DNA of 64,000 nt from an uncultured Eubacteriales bacterium (GTDB lineage: Bacteria > Bacillota > Clostridia > Christensenellales > CAG-314): contig CASEME010000010.1 of NCBI GenBank assembly GCA_949289125.1, positions 48,140 through 112,139 on the forward strand, read 5' to 3'. The notes under the pieces are model-generated. The model was not told where the DNA came from, made no database searches, and saw nothing but the letters and a program-made list of their open reading frames with translations. The translations under genes and the position numbers were made by a program. Shown piece by piece: positions 53,774 to 63,871 of the stretch (position 1 is its first letter; each line of letters opens with the position of its first letter).

Positions 53774-55864
53774 TTGAATACTAACAGACGTAATATCTGG
53801 TCAACGGTAATTACACTTGTGCTTGTTATTGTGGTGGCAGTGCTGTTGTGGCAAATGTTGGGCAACACCGCAACCAAAATAGATATTGTAGAATTTTACA
53901 AAAATTTAGACGCAGGTAAGTATTCTACCGTGTATCTAAGCGGATATGTTGTAAGAGCAACGGATACAGAAGGCAAGGTGTACACGTTCAACATAGCCGA
54001 CCGTGCGGCGTTTGAACAAAAAGTGTATGACACAATCACGGGCAAAAATCTACAAACAAAGTACACAGCGTCCGATCCCAACGCAGTAAGTCTATGGGAT
54101 TACCTATTCCCCGTATTGTGGTTAGGTTTGTTGATAGTTATGGGCGTAATGATGTTCCGCGCCATAGCAAGACAGAACAATCAAAATATGGACTTTGGCA
54201 AGAGCCGTGCACGAGTAGTACAAAATATGAAAGTACGCTTCTCTGACGTGGCTGGTGCTGAGGAAGAAAAGGAAGAACTGCAAGAAGTCATCGACTTTTT
54301 GAAAGATCCCAAAAAGTTTATCAATATGGGCGCACGTGTACCCAAGGGTATACTTTTGGTAGGTCCTCCAGGAACAGGTAAAACATTGTTTGCAAAGGCC
54401 GTAGCCGGCGAAGCAGGCGTGCCGTTTTTCTCAATGAGCGGTAGTGACTTTGTAGAGATGTTTGTCGGCGTAGGTGCAAGCAGAGTACGTAGCTTGTTTG
54501 ACGAAGCAAAAAAGAACATGCCGTGCATAATTTTCATTGACGAAATTGACGCAGTAGGTCGTCAACGTGGCGCAGGTTTGGGTGGCGGACACGACGAACG
54601 CGAACAAACACTCAACCAACTACTTGTCGAGATGGACGGATTTGAAACAAATACAAGTATCATCATAATGGCAGCAACCAACCGTGCAGATATACTCGAT
54701 CCCGCATTGTTGCGTCCCGGTCGTTTTGACAGACAAATATATGTCAACCGTCCCGATGTGCGTGGCAGAGAGGCAATACTCAAAGTACACGCGCGCAAAA
54801 AGCCTATTGGCCCCGATGTGGACTTCCGCACAGTGGCACGCATAACGGCTGGCTTTACGGGTGCTGACCTCGAGAACCTTCTCAACGAAGCGGCAATACT
54901 TGCAGTACGTGCAGGCCGCAACGTCATTACAATGGCGGACGTCAACGAAGGTATCAACAAAGTTGTTATGGGACCGCAAAAGAAAAGCCGCCTTGTAACC
55001 GAAGCAGACAAGCGTATAACGGCATATCACGAGTCCGGACACGCTATTGTTGCAAGCGCACTCAAATACTGTGATCCTGTACACGAAGTTACCATTATAC
55101 CGCGCGGACAGGCAGCAGGTTATACTATGACTCGTCCCGAAAACGACAACAACCATGTTACCCGTGCTTTGCTTATGGACAACATCACAATGACTTTGGG
55201 TGGCAGAGTTGCCGAAGAATTGGTAATCAAAAATATCAGTAGCGGCGCAAGCGGTGACATCAAGTCGCTTACCAACACAGCGCACCAAATGGTTACTGAG
55301 TGGGGTATGAGCGAACGCTTGGGACCTTTGTTCTACGGCAGTGAAGGCGAAGTGTTTGTGGGTAGAAGTTATCAGTCGCAACACTCCTACAGTGATGAAG
55401 TTGCTAACGTCATTGACGAAGAGGTGCGTAGCATTGTGGAAGAATGCCACAAGCGTGCAACCAAAATTTTGACGGAAAAAATGGTAGTTTTGCACAATAT
55501 GTCTCGCGTATTGTTGGAAAAGGAAACAATACATCACGACGAAGTGCAGATGTTGATGGACGGCAAGAGCGCAGAAGAAGTGATTGCTTATATAGACAGC
55601 TTGGAGTACAAACCTGCTCCCAAGCGTACAGAAGTAAGCAACACCACCGATACAGCCGCTCAGCAAAGCGTCAATATTGCAAGCGGTGACGACAGCGCAA
55701 AGGATGAGCCTCAACAACAAGAGGCTGACAGTGCGCAAACAACGGCTCCAAGTGCAGAGGGTGAACAACAAAAAGCCGACAAAAAGCCACGCACACGCAA
55801 GCCAAGTGCACGCAAAAAAGACAGCGCGGCTTCGCAAACCGAAACAGACAAAAAAGATAAATAA
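53774..55864 (+). CDS. ftsH: ATP-dependent zinc metalloprotease FtsH
   Basis: A membrane-bound AAA+ protease that degrades misfolded membrane and regulatory proteins. The 696-residue protein starts at a TTG (53774) with AAGGAG upstream. It has two membrane helices (about residues 10-28 and 113-132), Walker A GPPGTGKT near 198, Walker [11 protein letters not shown] near 253, the second region of homology [20 protein letters not shown] near 302 and the zinc site HESGHA near 418. The tail after about 615 is long, charged and low in complexity (K, E, Q, A, S), which is common in this family but large here. Confidence 0.97.
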   Translation: MNTNRRNIWSTVITLVLVIVVAVLLWQMLGNTATKIDIVEFYKNLDAGKYSTVYLSGYVVRATDTEGKVYTFNIADRAAFEQKVYDTITGKNLQTKYTASDPNAVSLWDYLFPVLWLGLLIVMGVMMFRAIARQNNQNMDFGKSRARVVQNMKVRFSDVAGAEEEKEELQEVIDFLKDPKKFINMGARVPKGILLVGPPGTGKTLFAKAVAGEAGVPFFSMSGSDFVEMFVGVGASRVRSLFDEAKKNMPCIIFIDEIDAVGRQRGAGLGGGHDEREQTLNQLLVEMDGFETNTSIIIMAATNRADILDPALLRPGRFDRQIYVNRPDVRGREAILKVHARKKPIGPDVDFRTVARITAGFTGADLENLLNEAAILAVRAGRNVITMADVNEGINKVVMGPQKKSRLVTEADKRITAYHESGHAIVASALKYCDPVHEVTIIPRGQAAGYTMTRPENDNNHVTRALLMDNITMTLGGRVAEELVIKNISSGASGDIKSLTNTAHQMVTEWGMSERLGPLFYGSEGEVFVGRSYQSQHSYSDEVANVIDEEVRSIVEECHKRATKILTEKMVVLHNMSRVLLEKETIHHDEVQMLMDGKSAEEVIAYIDSLEYKPAPKRTEVSNTTDTAAQQSVNIASGDDSAKDEPQQQEADSAQTTAPSAEGEQQKADKKPRTRKPSARKKDSAASQTETDKKDK

Positions 55865-55885
55865 TACCAAATAGTGTATTAAGCA

Positions 55886-55914
55886 AAAAGCGTCTCAAAA
55901 AGAGACGCTTTTTT
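55886..55914 (+). terminator. Terminator of ftsH
   Basis: AAAAGCGTCTC/GAGACGCTTTT around a loop of five A residues, followed by more T. Confidence 0.9.
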
Positions 55915-56021
55915 GTATATTACTGTGCATCTGATTGCAAATTCTCATAGTATTGCTTTTCACACAACATTATCAATATAGTCATAGTTATTGATAGTAT
56001 TGCAAAAATTCATATTTTCAG

Positions 56022-56342
56022 CTATTGTGGCTCGGAAGGTTTTGTATTTTTTGCATGGTAAGCAGTGTATATTTGTTTTGAGAATATGCAATATGCTATC
56101 TCTGAAACTATAATTGCTACATAAAATGCAAAAAATATGTAATAGATAGGCAAAAAGTTGGCATCATTTACAGAATAGATCAAACCTACAGCATAGCTGA
56201 TGGTGCAACCTACAATTTGCACAATTAAAGTGTTGATTTTGGCTTTGCGATTTTCCTTTTTTCTGTCGTAAAGTGTCAACGTAAGTATTACATACGTTGC
56301 CCAAAACAAAGTAATAATAACAAAGTACCACAATATATACAT
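56022..56342 (-). CDS. Small membrane protein of unknown function
   Basis: A 106-residue protein with three or four hydrophobic segments (for example YILWYFVIITLFWATYVIL, then VGCTISYAVGLIY and YYIFFAFYVAIIVSEIAY). The start is the second ATG of the frame at 56342, because AAAAGGGG lies directly before it; the first ATG at 56372 has no such site. A short basic loop (DRKKENRKAK) follows the first helix and the C-terminal tail is hydrophilic. I recognise no family. It lies downstream of another small membrane protein gene on the same strand. Confidence 0.65.
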   Translation of the reverse strand: MYILWYFVIITLFWATYVILTLTLYDRKKENRKAKINTLIVQIVGCTISYAVGLIYSVNDANFLPIYYIFFAFYVAIIVSEIAYCIFSKQIYTAYHAKNTKPSEPQ

Positions 56343-56406
56343 ACAAATACCCCTTTTGAGTTTGTCAATCACATAAAATTAAGACTAATTTTATCAAAAA
56401 ACACAT

Positions 56407-56622
56407 TTACGCATTATTTTGCATAGAGGTTTGCTTGTTACTGCGGGTTTTGAGTACGTTGTGCAATATTGATGATGCCGTAGTCAAAAGCATAAATACT
56501 ATTGCCAAAACCAAATAAACAAGTTCTTGATTGCCCAAAAAACACAGCCCAAGAAATACGCATGTAGCGACAGAAAATACTATTGATAGTACTAAGAAAA
56601 ATATCAACCAAAACTTATTCAT
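56407..56622 (-). CDS. Small two-helix membrane protein of unknown function
   Basis: A 71-residue protein starting MNKFWLIFFLVLSIVFSVAT. Two hydrophobic helices (about 4-27 and 35-56) are followed by a polar tail with Lys, Gln and Asn. The ATG at 56622 is chosen since the upstream extension is polar and unlike a start region; the ribosome site is weak. It lies 64 bases upstream of the membrane protein gene at 56022-56342 and may share its transcript. No family is recognised. Confidence 0.55.
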   Translation of the reverse strand: MNKFWLIFFLVLSIVFSVATCVFLGLCFLGNQELVYLVLAIVFMLLTTASSILHNVLKTRSNKQTSMQNNA

Positions 56623-56870
56623 AATGTGCCCGTTATAATTACAATTAGTTGGCATATTTTTCACATTTAGTGTAACTTTATTATATAATTTGGCAATGTT
56701 TTTGTCAAGTAGCACCCAATTTGGCGTAATGTTGTATAGTGTGGAAGGGTATGCTATATGTTTTTACGTACATAAGTATGCCGATGTGTCTTCTGTTGCA
56801 AATTGTTGTTAAAATCAAATAAATATTGATTTGCTGTGTAATAAACTTGTTCTTTTCGTAAAAATGTGTA

Positions 56871-56899
56871 TTGACTTGTATTACAAAAAATAGTAAAAT
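56871..56899 (+). promoter_or_regulatory. Promoter of the membrane protein gene at 56945
   Basis: TTGACT (56871-56876) and TAAAAT (56894-56899), 17-base spacer. Confidence 0.65.
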
Positions 56900-56944
56900 A
56901 TACTTTTGTTTTCAACTAATACTATTTTGAAGGAGAAGTTACTT

Positions 56945-57427
56945 ATGAAAACAACAATCACGCACGACGGTATAGGCAAAATAGACTATACCGAAAGTTT
57001 TTGGACGGGACAAAAAGGGTTGTCTATCAACGACACACCGTTGCAAAAAGTGGACAAAAACACCTTCCGTACAGAAGATGGGCAGCAAGTTACACTTAGT
57101 GGCAACAATATGAGTGGCGTCAAATTGACTATGGGTGAACACACTGTACAGCTTGTGCGTGCGGTCACTTGGTACGAGATAGTGTTGTCAATATTGCCCT
57201 TTGTGCTTATTATGGTATGGGGCAACATCACAGCACTTGTTAAAATAGTACCTGTTGTGGGTGGCGTACTCGGTGGAGCTATCAGCGCCGCTATGTGCGT
57301 TGTCAATGTGTTTGTCATCAAAAATGTCAAAAAAGTATGGCTTAAAGTGCTTATTTCTGTTGCAATGCTTGGGGCAACATTTCTAATTTGTTATCTTATT
57401 GCATTGATTATTTTGGCAATGGTATAA
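56945..57427 (+). CDS. Membrane protein of unknown function
   Basis: A 160-residue protein. Residues 1-75 are soluble and beta-rich (THDGIGKIDYTESFWTG, then VDKNTFRTEDGQQVTLSG). Residues 80-160 hold about three hydrophobic helices with VVGGVLGGAISAAMCVVNV in the middle, ending LIALIILAMV. AAGGAG lies 9 bases before the ATG at 56945. It is convergent with the QueD-like gene; a shared bidirectional terminator lies between. I recognise no family. Confidence 0.7.
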   Translation: MKTTITHDGIGKIDYTESFWTGQKGLSINDTPLQKVDKNTFRTEDGQQVTLSGNNMSGVKLTMGEHTVQLVRAVTWYEIVLSILPFVLIMVWGNITALVKIVPVVGGVLGGAISAAMCVVNVFVIKNVKKVWLKVLISVAMLGATFLICYLIALIILAMV

Positions 57428-57503
57428 ATAGTTGAAAAGTTAGTGCAAACAACAATGTTTGTTGCAGATAGTTGCACGTAACTAAGCTAAAATCAAAAAA
57501 ACG

Positions 57504-57540
57504 AGAGGCTCTCACTATTACAGTGAGGGCCTCTGTTTTG
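57504..57540. terminator. Bidirectional terminator
   Basis: AGAGGCTCTCACT pairs with AGTGAGGGCCTCT with one G-U or mismatch. The plus strand continues GTTTTG and the minus strand CGTTTTTTT, so it serves both the 56945 gene and the QueD-like gene. Confidence 0.75.
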
Positions 57541-57570
57541 TGGATTAGTTATAGGGGATAGGTATTTATG

Positions 57571-58140
57571 TTATTTTGTCTTTTTGTATCCGCACTTGGG
57601 GCAAACACCTTTTTCGTCAAGTGCAATACCGCACAACGGACAACGCTCTATTTTGTTTTTGGTTACAAATTCACTGCTTGCCGCATTTACGCCGCTTGTA
57701 AAGGTGATTTTTGCAATGTTGAGCTTGTCTTTCAAAAGATCATATACAATTTTTATCATACCTTCAACGGTCATTGTCTCTTTGGTAACTACAAGGCGGC
57801 ACTCGGGATAAGCGGTAGCCAATTCTGTTTTGAAAGCCGGTCCTTTCATAACATTGTTGGGAGCACCGTCCTTAATACCTTGCTTTTCGTATACATCGAG
57901 TACAGCAGGCAACAGCGGATCGTCCTGTCTTAAAATAAGTGCGTGGTCAAAGTTTTTCAGCACTTCCCAAGCAGTTTTTTGTATCTCGTTACAGGGGAAT
58001 ACCATGTTAACGCCCATGTTGACTGTGTCTTCTACTTCTATAGTCAGTACGCCTGTGTGACCGTGTAAGTACTGAGCTTCGCCTTTGAAACCGTAAAAAC
58101 GGTGTGCATATTGCAATTCAAGTGTTGTTATACTTCTCAT
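57571..58140 (-). CDS. QueD/6-pyruvoyl-tetrahydropterin synthase-like protein with zinc ribbon
   Basis: A 189-residue protein of the T-fold family. It has YAHRFYGF near residue 11 and YLHGHTG near 24, which supply the three zinc-binding His residues, NFDHALILRQDDPLLP near 64 with the catalytic Asp-His, and TVEGMIKIVYDLL near 122. Its last 25 residues add CPLCGIALDEKGVCPKCG, a four-Cys zinc ribbon not present in plain QueD. QueD makes carboxy-tetrahydropterin for queuosine, but no queC, queE or queF gene is nearby, so another pterin or purine product is possible. An AAGGAGG ribosome site precedes the ATG. Confidence 0.82.
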   Translation of the reverse strand: MRSITTLELQYAHRFYGFKGEAQYLHGHTGVLTIEVEDTVNMGVNMVFPCNEIQKTAWEVLKNFDHALILRQDDPLLPAVLDVYEKQGIKDGAPNNVMKGPAFKTELATAYPECRLVVTKETMTVEGMIKIVYDLLKDKLNIAKITFTSGVNAASSEFVTKNKIERCPLCGIALDEKGVCPKCGYKKTK

Positions 58141-58229
58141 TTTTGTTTACCTCCTTATTTTTTTTCTGAGTAGTGAAAGGAGTATAACACAAAAATGTCA
58201 AAATAACAGTGACAAAGTCACTAAATAGC

Positions 58230-58901
58230 TTAGTTGTCTGCAAGTGCAAGTTTTTTCAGTCGTTGTTTGTCCACGATAAGTACGCCTTTGCGCACTACCT
58301 CAACTATATTTTCGTTGACAAAGTACTTCAGCATGCGAGATACCACTTCGCGTGCAGAACTTATGTATTTTGCAATCTGTTCTTGCGTAAGTTCAATCAA
58401 ATTGCTGTCGGTGCGCATCATTTCGTCCCACAAAAACACAGCAAGACGTCTGTCTACTTTCATAAAGAATATTTGTTGCACAACCCACATTACTTCGGAA
58501 AAGCGCGTAAGCGCTGTTTCGTACGCATACAATTTGAGTTGTAAGTTGTTTTGAGTAAGCTCGGTAAATGTTGCGCCGCTAATAACATAGCAGTCGCAAT
58601 CTTCTTCAGCGTCTACAAATACGTCAAAAGTTATTTCGGGCAGTGCGCACGAAGCGGCAAGCATACACACATCGCCTTTGTGCAGACGATACAGCGTTAT
58701 GTCTCTGCCGTCTTCGGACAGCATATATACGCGCAAAGAGCCGCTTTGTATAAATACTACTCCGCAGCAATTTTTGGTACCTAATATGCAATTACCCTTT
58801 TTGTAGGTTTGATGAGTAAGGCTGTTGCAAAAAAGTGTTTGCTGTTGTTGGGAAAGCATATTCCAAAATGCTAAGTTTTCACAAAAAAGTTGTTTTGTCA
58901 T
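58230..58901 (-). CDS. Crp/Fnr-family transcriptional regulator
   Basis: A 223-residue protein with an N-terminal cyclic-nucleotide-binding-like barrel (GNCILGTKNCCGVVFIQSGSL near residue 36, EDGRDITLYRLHKGDVC near 63), a dimerisation helix (about 118-150) and a C-terminal winged helix (LTQEQIAKYISSAREVVSRML near 172). Several Cys residues near 45, 79, 85 and 103 could bind an iron-sulphur cluster as in Fnr, but the spacing is not a clear Fnr pattern. It stands alone; a target cannot be named. Confidence 0.9.
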   Translation of the reverse strand: MTKQLFCENLAFWNMLSQQQQTLFCNSLTHQTYKKGNCILGTKNCCGVVFIQSGSLRVYMLSEDGRDITLYRLHKGDVCMLAASCALPEITFDVFVDAEEDCDCYVISGATFTELTQNNLQLKLYAYETALTRFSEVMWVVQQIFFMKVDRRLAVFLWDEMMRTDSNLIELTQEQIAKYISSAREVVSRMLKYFVNENIVEVVRKGVLIVDKQRLKKLALADN

Positions 58902-59194
58902 AGTGTAGTAAGTTTATGTAGATTTGTTGCCCGCATTGCCATTATTGTACAATGGTAGCAGCTATACTTGGTAAGTGTAAGGATAATATATCACAACAAA
59001 AGTATAATATCAAGATACTTTTTTTGTTATAGCCCAATTTGTGTCAAAAATTGTACGCAAGAGGTGTAATGCAACACCCCGTAAGGAACAAGAAACCTTT
59101 CGGGGCAAATATAGCATCAAAGGTGTGTAAATAGTAATGCCATCAATGGTATCGTCTTGTATACATTTGAACAGTTAGGTCAACTATCTGCATT

Positions 59195-60607
59195 CTATTT
59201 CTTCTTTCGCAAACGTTTTATCAATATCACCGCAATTACCACTGTAGTTATTAAGGAGAAACACAACGCAGATAGCACAATAATAGCTATCGCCCTCCAC
59301 ACATTGAACGCATTGTTGTTTGGCTCTAACGTAAAAGTAATGTCCGAATTAAGCGTCAAATGCCCAAAAGGTACAACAAAACCATCTGCAGATGTACCTT
59401 CTATAATGGACAAAGAATTGGCGCCAAAATAGTACGGCGTATTGAACTCAATACTAATGCCTCCAAATTCGCTCCACTTAGTTGCAGGTGAAGCAAAGTA
59501 AGTATAAATGTATTTGGGCGAGCCTAACGAAAAGTATTCTGGGAAAATCGGCACTGTTATGTTGTTAGTAACAGTGCTGTTACTATTTACAGTCAGCTGG
59601 TAGCTGTACCATATCATAATATGTGAGTTATAAAGCTCATAGCCGTCAAACATATTGACTACGGGTACAGGCATGTCCACCAGACGTTGCGTCAGTTCGG
59701 ATACCACTATGTTGTAGCGGTCGGTTGAGGATACAGGGCTATCTTTTTCAAAACAACTTTGTGCAAACTGCAACAGTGTGTTTGTCTGCGTATTTTGCAA
59801 CGAAATGTTGCCGCTTATTTGTTGGTCATCCTGCATGGTGTAGCTGTCATACAACTTTATTTGGGACAATATATCAAACGTTTGTCCCAATACTACCACT
59901 TCCCACAGCTGATTGGTATCAACAATATACTGTGACAAGCGCGCACTGTCGTTGGTAGTTTTTATGGAGCAGTCTTGCATTATTACTGTGCGTTGCTCAC
60001 CGTCATTGGGCAAGTCCAATACAAAAAAGGCATTGCTGTAAGTATCAATATCAAAGTCGCTCAGTTTGATAGTATATTTTGTTACAGTCAGTTGGGGCGT
60101 AAAAAATGGATGTTCGATGTAATCTGTCTGCAACATCTTCAGTTGACTATCCACTTCAAAGTCCTCCGTATATGCACAGTAGGTAAATCTCAACTGTCGG
60201 TCCAATTCCTCGTCGTTTGTTGAGATAGTGCTTTTGCTTTGTATGTAATCAATATATTCTTTGTCGCTTAGATGTACGTATTGCGGCTTGTTGCCTATAG
60301 GAAAAACCGCCGTAGCAGTAATGTCGCTGTCGGTTGGGTTGTAGAAGTCGTATTGAGCAGTGACCGTTGAATTGTATTGAGATAGCTCCATTGACGTTTG
60401 GTACATATCATTGGGGAAGTGTGGTAAGTCAAATGTCAACACTTCAGTGTCTACTTCAATAGGACATTGGTCGTCGGTAAATATTGTGCCGCCAAACGCC
60501 CCTCCCGTCCACTGTATGGGTGCAGAGTTGGCAGTTGCCGACAGTGGTAGCGACATTACACATACCATACAACACAGTATAAGCATTAGTACAACTTTTT
60601 TCTTCAT
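59195..60607 (-). CDS. Surface protein with signal peptide and C-terminal anchor
   Basis: A 470-residue protein. It begins with a Lys-rich start and a signal peptide (VVLMLILCCMVCVMSLPLSATA), then a long extracellular beta-rich region containing GAFGGTIFTDDQCPIEV near residue 38. One membrane helix near the C-terminus (about 437-462) is followed by the basic end KRLRKKK, so it is anchored with the bulk outside. I recognise no family. Asp, Ser, Thr and Asn are common in the outer part. It is unlinked to obvious partners; the gap to its left (58902-59194) shows nothing identifiable. Confidence 0.78.
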   Translation of the reverse strand: MKKKVVLMLILCCMVCVMSLPLSATANSAPIQWTGGAFGGTIFTDDQCPIEVDTEVLTFDLPHFPNDMYQTSMELSQYNSTVTAQYDFYNPTDSDITATAVFPIGNKPQYVHLSDKEYIDYIQSKSTISTNDEELDRQLRFTYCAYTEDFEVDSQLKMLQTDYIEHPFFTPQLTVTKYTIKLSDFDIDTYSNAFFVLDLPNDGEQRTVIMQDCSIKTTNDSARLSQYIVDTNQLWEVVVLGQTFDILSQIKLYDSYTMQDDQQISGNISLQNTQTNTLLQFAQSCFEKDSPVSSTDRYNIVVSELTQRLVDMPVPVVNMFDGYELYNSHIMIWYSYQLTVNSNSTVTNNITVPIFPEYFSLGSPKYIYTYFASPATKWSEFGGISIEFNTPYYFGANSLSIIEGTSADGFVVPFGHLTLNSDITFTLEPNNNAFNVWRAIAIIVLSALCFSLITTVVIAVILIKRLRKKK

Positions 60608-60898
60608 AATTACCCCTCAATACAACTTTTTTTGTAGTATAACTAACGTCAAATTACTTGTCAATATACAATACCAAAATACGTGCAATTTGTATTAAAG
60701 TTTTATCCAATTTATCGTATTTGCAACCGTTTATTGCTAATATGTTGCCACAATAAGGCTGTACTTTAAGCAAAATAAACACGTAGGTTTTGCTATGTAA
60801 CAGCTGTTTGGGTTTGTCCTGTGAGCCCGAACGGTGCACTTTTCACGCAAAAGCAAAACTTTACATATACTAACACGATTGATACTGAGAGGTTGTAT

Positions 60899-61303
60899 GT
60901 GAAACAAAAGTTTTTCAGCATAATAGGTAGCAACAATCTGTGGCTGACGTTATTTTTTGTAATATAGCTGGTTTATGTTGTGTTGAGCGTAACATTGCCT
61001 CTACCAAGTGGCAACGACAAAGCCAACATAGACGTAGTTATGCGTACAGCAACTGCGGTGTTGGTAGGTTACTTTATTAGCAAAGGCTCTATCAACAACA
61101 AACCTATCGAACTGACAGACATAGGACAAAAAACTCGCAATACTTTTCAGACAAGTATTGTTGCCGCTATAGGCATATTTTCGCTGAGCCTCATGATGAT
61201 AGTGCGTTTTGTAGACAGCATAGTACTGAGTTATACCATTATGACGCAAATACGCGACTTTTATTTGGCGTCCGTAGCTTTTCTTATGGGCACAGCAGAG
61301 TAA
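60899..61303 (+). pseudogene. Small membrane protein gene with an in-frame amber codon
   Basis: GTG at 60899, with GAGAGG upstream, opens a frame reading MKQKFFSIIGSNNLWLTLFFVI, then TAG (60965-60967), then LVYVVLSVTLPLPSGNDKAN and on to 61303 in the same frame. The stop falls inside the first hydrophobic helix. Two more helices follow (ATAVLVGYFISKG, VAAIGIFSLSLMMIVRFV). The full product would have 134 residues. Without the upstream part the frame could restart at a GTG at 60980, but that has no ribosome site. A recent nonsense mutation is the simplest view. Confidence 0.5.
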
Positions 61304-61446
61304 CAAAGCGGCAGGTAGAGTGTAGCTACAAAAAACTTAAATTAAAAACTTCCATCTCCATTGTTACACAAAAAATACGACAGCTTGCCAAAAGCATAGT
61401 TGCCGTGTTAGTTTTTGGGTAAAACTATTTTGTCAATACAATATTG

Positions 61447-62352
61447 TCAATTTGTAGCAGGGTATTCGTATATATAGTAACTGTACCCCAAAGCACCTTT
61501 GTAAAGTTGTATGTCAATATAGTCGCCAATCTCTGTATCATAATAAACCACAACAGGCACTTCAATTTTTGTCTCTGTCTGGTCTATTTGTACCATTACA
61601 TAAAACGATGTAGGTTGTCTTGCGCCTGACTGAATATCTTTGTCCAATACTTGTACTGTAAGTGTGGTGGGAGTGGTGTCAAATGCATAATTTATTGTGT
61701 TAATAGCCACAAAAGCAAATGCAAAGCACAACAAAACTGTCAGAACGCAGGCTGCAATCAATTCACCTTTACTTTTCTTAAAATGCTCAAAATTCTTAAA
61801 ATATCTGAGGAATATCAAAAGAGCGCAAATGGACAAAATAACTCCGCCTACTACAACGGGTATCCACATTGTCTGTGCACCTACATAGTCTTGTCGAATA
61901 CTCAAAAGAAATAAAAGGGGCAATATGGCAATAGCTGTTTCAAAAGTTGTAAGAAAATAGTTATTTGGTACTTTTATGTACTTAAATGCCATAATAACTA
62001 ATAGAGCTATTGCAACAATAAAACTTAAAAACAAAATAATTGCCCATATTCGATTTGCTACAAAAGGTCGCAGGGCAAACGCCAACGCAAACATATTGAA
62101 GTATACAAGTGTGAATATTTTGCCATATAGCGTCTTTTGTCTTGGAAAAATTTGTATCGACCTTACCACAAGCATTGATACAATCAAAACTAAAGACAAA
62201 ATATCGAAAAACAACGAATTAAAAAATTCATACGCAAAGTACGAATTGCCGAAAAAAGAAATAACGGCAATAATCACAATGCCCACAATATAAAATATTT
62301 TATATCCGATATCCCGTTTTGTTTTTGTTGCTACATTTTCCTTGTTTTTCAT
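61447..62352 (-). CDS. Multi-spanning membrane protein of unknown function
   Basis: A 301-residue protein with about seven hydrophobic helices between residues 15 and 225 (for example IFYIVGIVIIAVISFFG, LFFDILSLVLIVSMLVV, TMWIPVVVGGVILSICALLIFL). The C-terminal 75 residues are soluble and probably beta-rich (PTTLTVQVLDKDIQSG, VPVVVYYDTEIGDYIDIQLYKG), likely exposed outside. No family recognised. No clear partner genes. Confidence 0.78.
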   Translation of the reverse strand: MKNKENVATKTKRDIGYKIFYIVGIVIIAVISFFGNSYFAYEFFNSLFFDILSLVLIVSMLVVRSIQIFPRQKTLYGKIFTLVYFNMFALAFALRPFVANRIWAIILFLSFIVAIALLVIMAFKYIKVPNNYFLTTFETAIAILPLLFLLSIRQDYVGAQTMWIPVVVGGVILSICALLIFLRYFKNFEHFKKSKGELIAACVLTVLLCFAFAFVAINTINYAFDTTPTTLTVQVLDKDIQSGARQPTSFYVMVQIDQTETKIEVPVVVYYDTEIGDYIDIQLYKGALGYSYYIYEYPATN

Positions 62353-62539
62353 ATATTGATATTATAACAAAAAAATTAAATAGTCAAATAATAAAGTTTT
62401 CCGTCAGTTGTAAATATCAATTTGCTTTGCATGTTCTTTGTGTTGTTGTGATTATTTGTGAAATAATTATCAGCTTTTTAAAACATTATCAAGTGAAAAC
62501 TATCAAAAAGTGCATAGTTTAATCTTGCTTAAATATTAG

Positions 62540-63103
62540 TCATAAGTTCTCGTTATCAAATGTATTCATCCACTCAGTTACTAATTTATCAAATTCTACG
62601 TTTTTATATGCTTCTGGGACATAAAGATAGTGGATTGTGCCATACTTATATTTCATTATAGCGTAAGCATATGCAAAGGCATCCATTTCCATATCTTGGG
62701 CAAAATACTCACTGTTCTCATTGCCATTTTTATCTAAAGCAGGTACATATTTGGTTGATTCTTCTGCCCAAAGTTCTGCAAGTTTCACATTGGCGCATTT
62801 AGTAGGATCTGTTCGCCAACCAGCTATTTCTAAATGTTGATAGATGTGTCTAATTTCGTGTAACAGGAAGTTCTCTATTTGCAACGGCTCATTTCTTTTA
62901 AAAGCACAATCAACTGCTGCAACATTAACCGTAATGACATTTGTTTTTGAATTGCAACATGCAAAAATAGAAATCTGTTTATCATAACCAAATTGCCATT
63001 GTATTTTTTTGTAAAATCTATAGAACTTTACGTTTGAATTTATAATATTTTTTATGTATTCTGTATATTTTTGACACAAAGCCTCAAAGCAATCTTTATT
63101 CAT
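62540..63103 (-). CDS. Small zinc metallopeptidase-like protein
   Basis: A 187-residue soluble protein. It carries LLHEIRHIYQH near residue 80, an HExxH zinc motif, and a downstream QDMEMDAFAYAYAIM near 143 whose acidic residue may be the third ligand, as in compact gluzincin-like proteases. The remaining sequence is Lys, Asn and Tyr rich. It is cytoplasmic, as there is no signal peptide. I cannot name a family more closely. Its function, whether protease or regulator cleavage, is unknown, and no XRE gene lies next to it as in ImmA-type pairs. Confidence 0.68.
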   Translation of the reverse strand: MNKDCFEALCQKYTEYIKNIINSNVKFYRFYKKIQWQFGYDKQISIFACCNSKTNVITVNVAAVDCAFKRNEPLQIENFLLHEIRHIYQHLEIAGWRTDPTKCANVKLAELWAEESTKYVPALDKNGNENSEYFAQDMEMDAFAYAYAIMKYKYGTIHYLYVPEAYKNVEFDKLVTEWMNTFDNENL

Positions 63104-63223
63104 AATAATTAAATACCTTTAAATTGACCTTCTTAATTTTTTTCTCTCTGTAAGTTGAGGTTTAATTAAAATATTTTGTTAGCGCCAATGTAGTATTAGA
63201 GCAATTTAAATGTGGTAAAAATG

Positions 63224-63254
63224 AAAAAGTCGACATGGTTAATGTCGACTTTTT
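63224..63254. terminator. Bidirectional terminator
   Basis: AAAAAGTCGACAT and ATGTCGACTTTTT with a 5-base loop. It can end the GNAT transcript on the minus strand. Confidence 0.75.
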
Positions 63255-63374
63255 ACACATGTGAGTAATCCAAAATTTTAATACCATTTTATAATAGGTG
63301 CAAATTTTATAATTATGGGTGCATTTCACTATAAGAGTTTGCACCCATGTCTGTTAGACAAATTGGAATTTGAC

Positions 63375-63818
63375 TTATAAAGCTCTTTGTAAATATACCA
63401 TATCCACCAACTGTACTCCGCCCTCAAATATTGGATGGTCATAATTATCCGTAAAGAAATTCCGAAGAATATGCGAACGGACAAAACCGCACTTCTCATA
63501 AAATGGTATTGTTAGTGGACTATCGCCCGTCCCCACTTGAAGAACGGTATATTGATTACTGTACTTCTTAACTACAAAATCAATCAAGACTTTTGCATAA
63601 CCTTTACCTTGGTATTCTGGAACTGTCGCAATGTTCTTGATTTCAAGCATACCATTTCCTTCATCGGTTATGACACACTCGCTTTTAACACCATTATCAT
63701 CAAGTACATACATCCTGCCTTTATCAAGATAACGGTCTATCATATCTTCCTGCTCATCTGCTAATAGCAACAAATCAAGATATTGCTTTTTGTTTTCTTT
63801 AACTTCAATAATTTTCAT
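63375..63818 (-). CDS. GNAT-family N-acetyltransferase
   Basis: A 147-residue acetyltransferase. The acetyl-CoA-binding region is clear: IKNIATVPEYQGKGYAKVLI near residue 64 (the Q/RxxGxG/A motif reads QGKGYA). A substrate loop follows (QVGTGDSPLTIPFYEKCGF near 96), typical of GNATs acting on small amines or protein ends. The start is taken as MKIIEVKE at 63818, with AGGTG upstream; the frame extends three codons further. The substrate is unknown. Confidence 0.85.
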   Translation of the reverse strand: MKIIEVKENKKQYLDLLLLADEQEDMIDRYLDKGRMYVLDDNGVKSECVITDEGNGMLEIKNIATVPEYQGKGYAKVLIDFVVKKYSNQYTVLQVGTGDSPLTIPFYEKCGFVRSHILRNFFTDNYDHPIFEGGVQLVDMVYLQRAL

Positions 63819-63871
63819 CAATCGCACCTACAAATTCTGATTTCTCAGTTTCAAAAATTGGAAGTTGTTTA

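Noticed and set aside
54620..55870. A 416-codon minus-strand frame opposite ftsH
   Set aside because: It is the antisense of a clear FtsH; long shadow frames are common in this base composition.
60891..60906. A parS half-site (GTATGTGAAACA)
   Set aside because: Only one arm matches; there is no palindrome.
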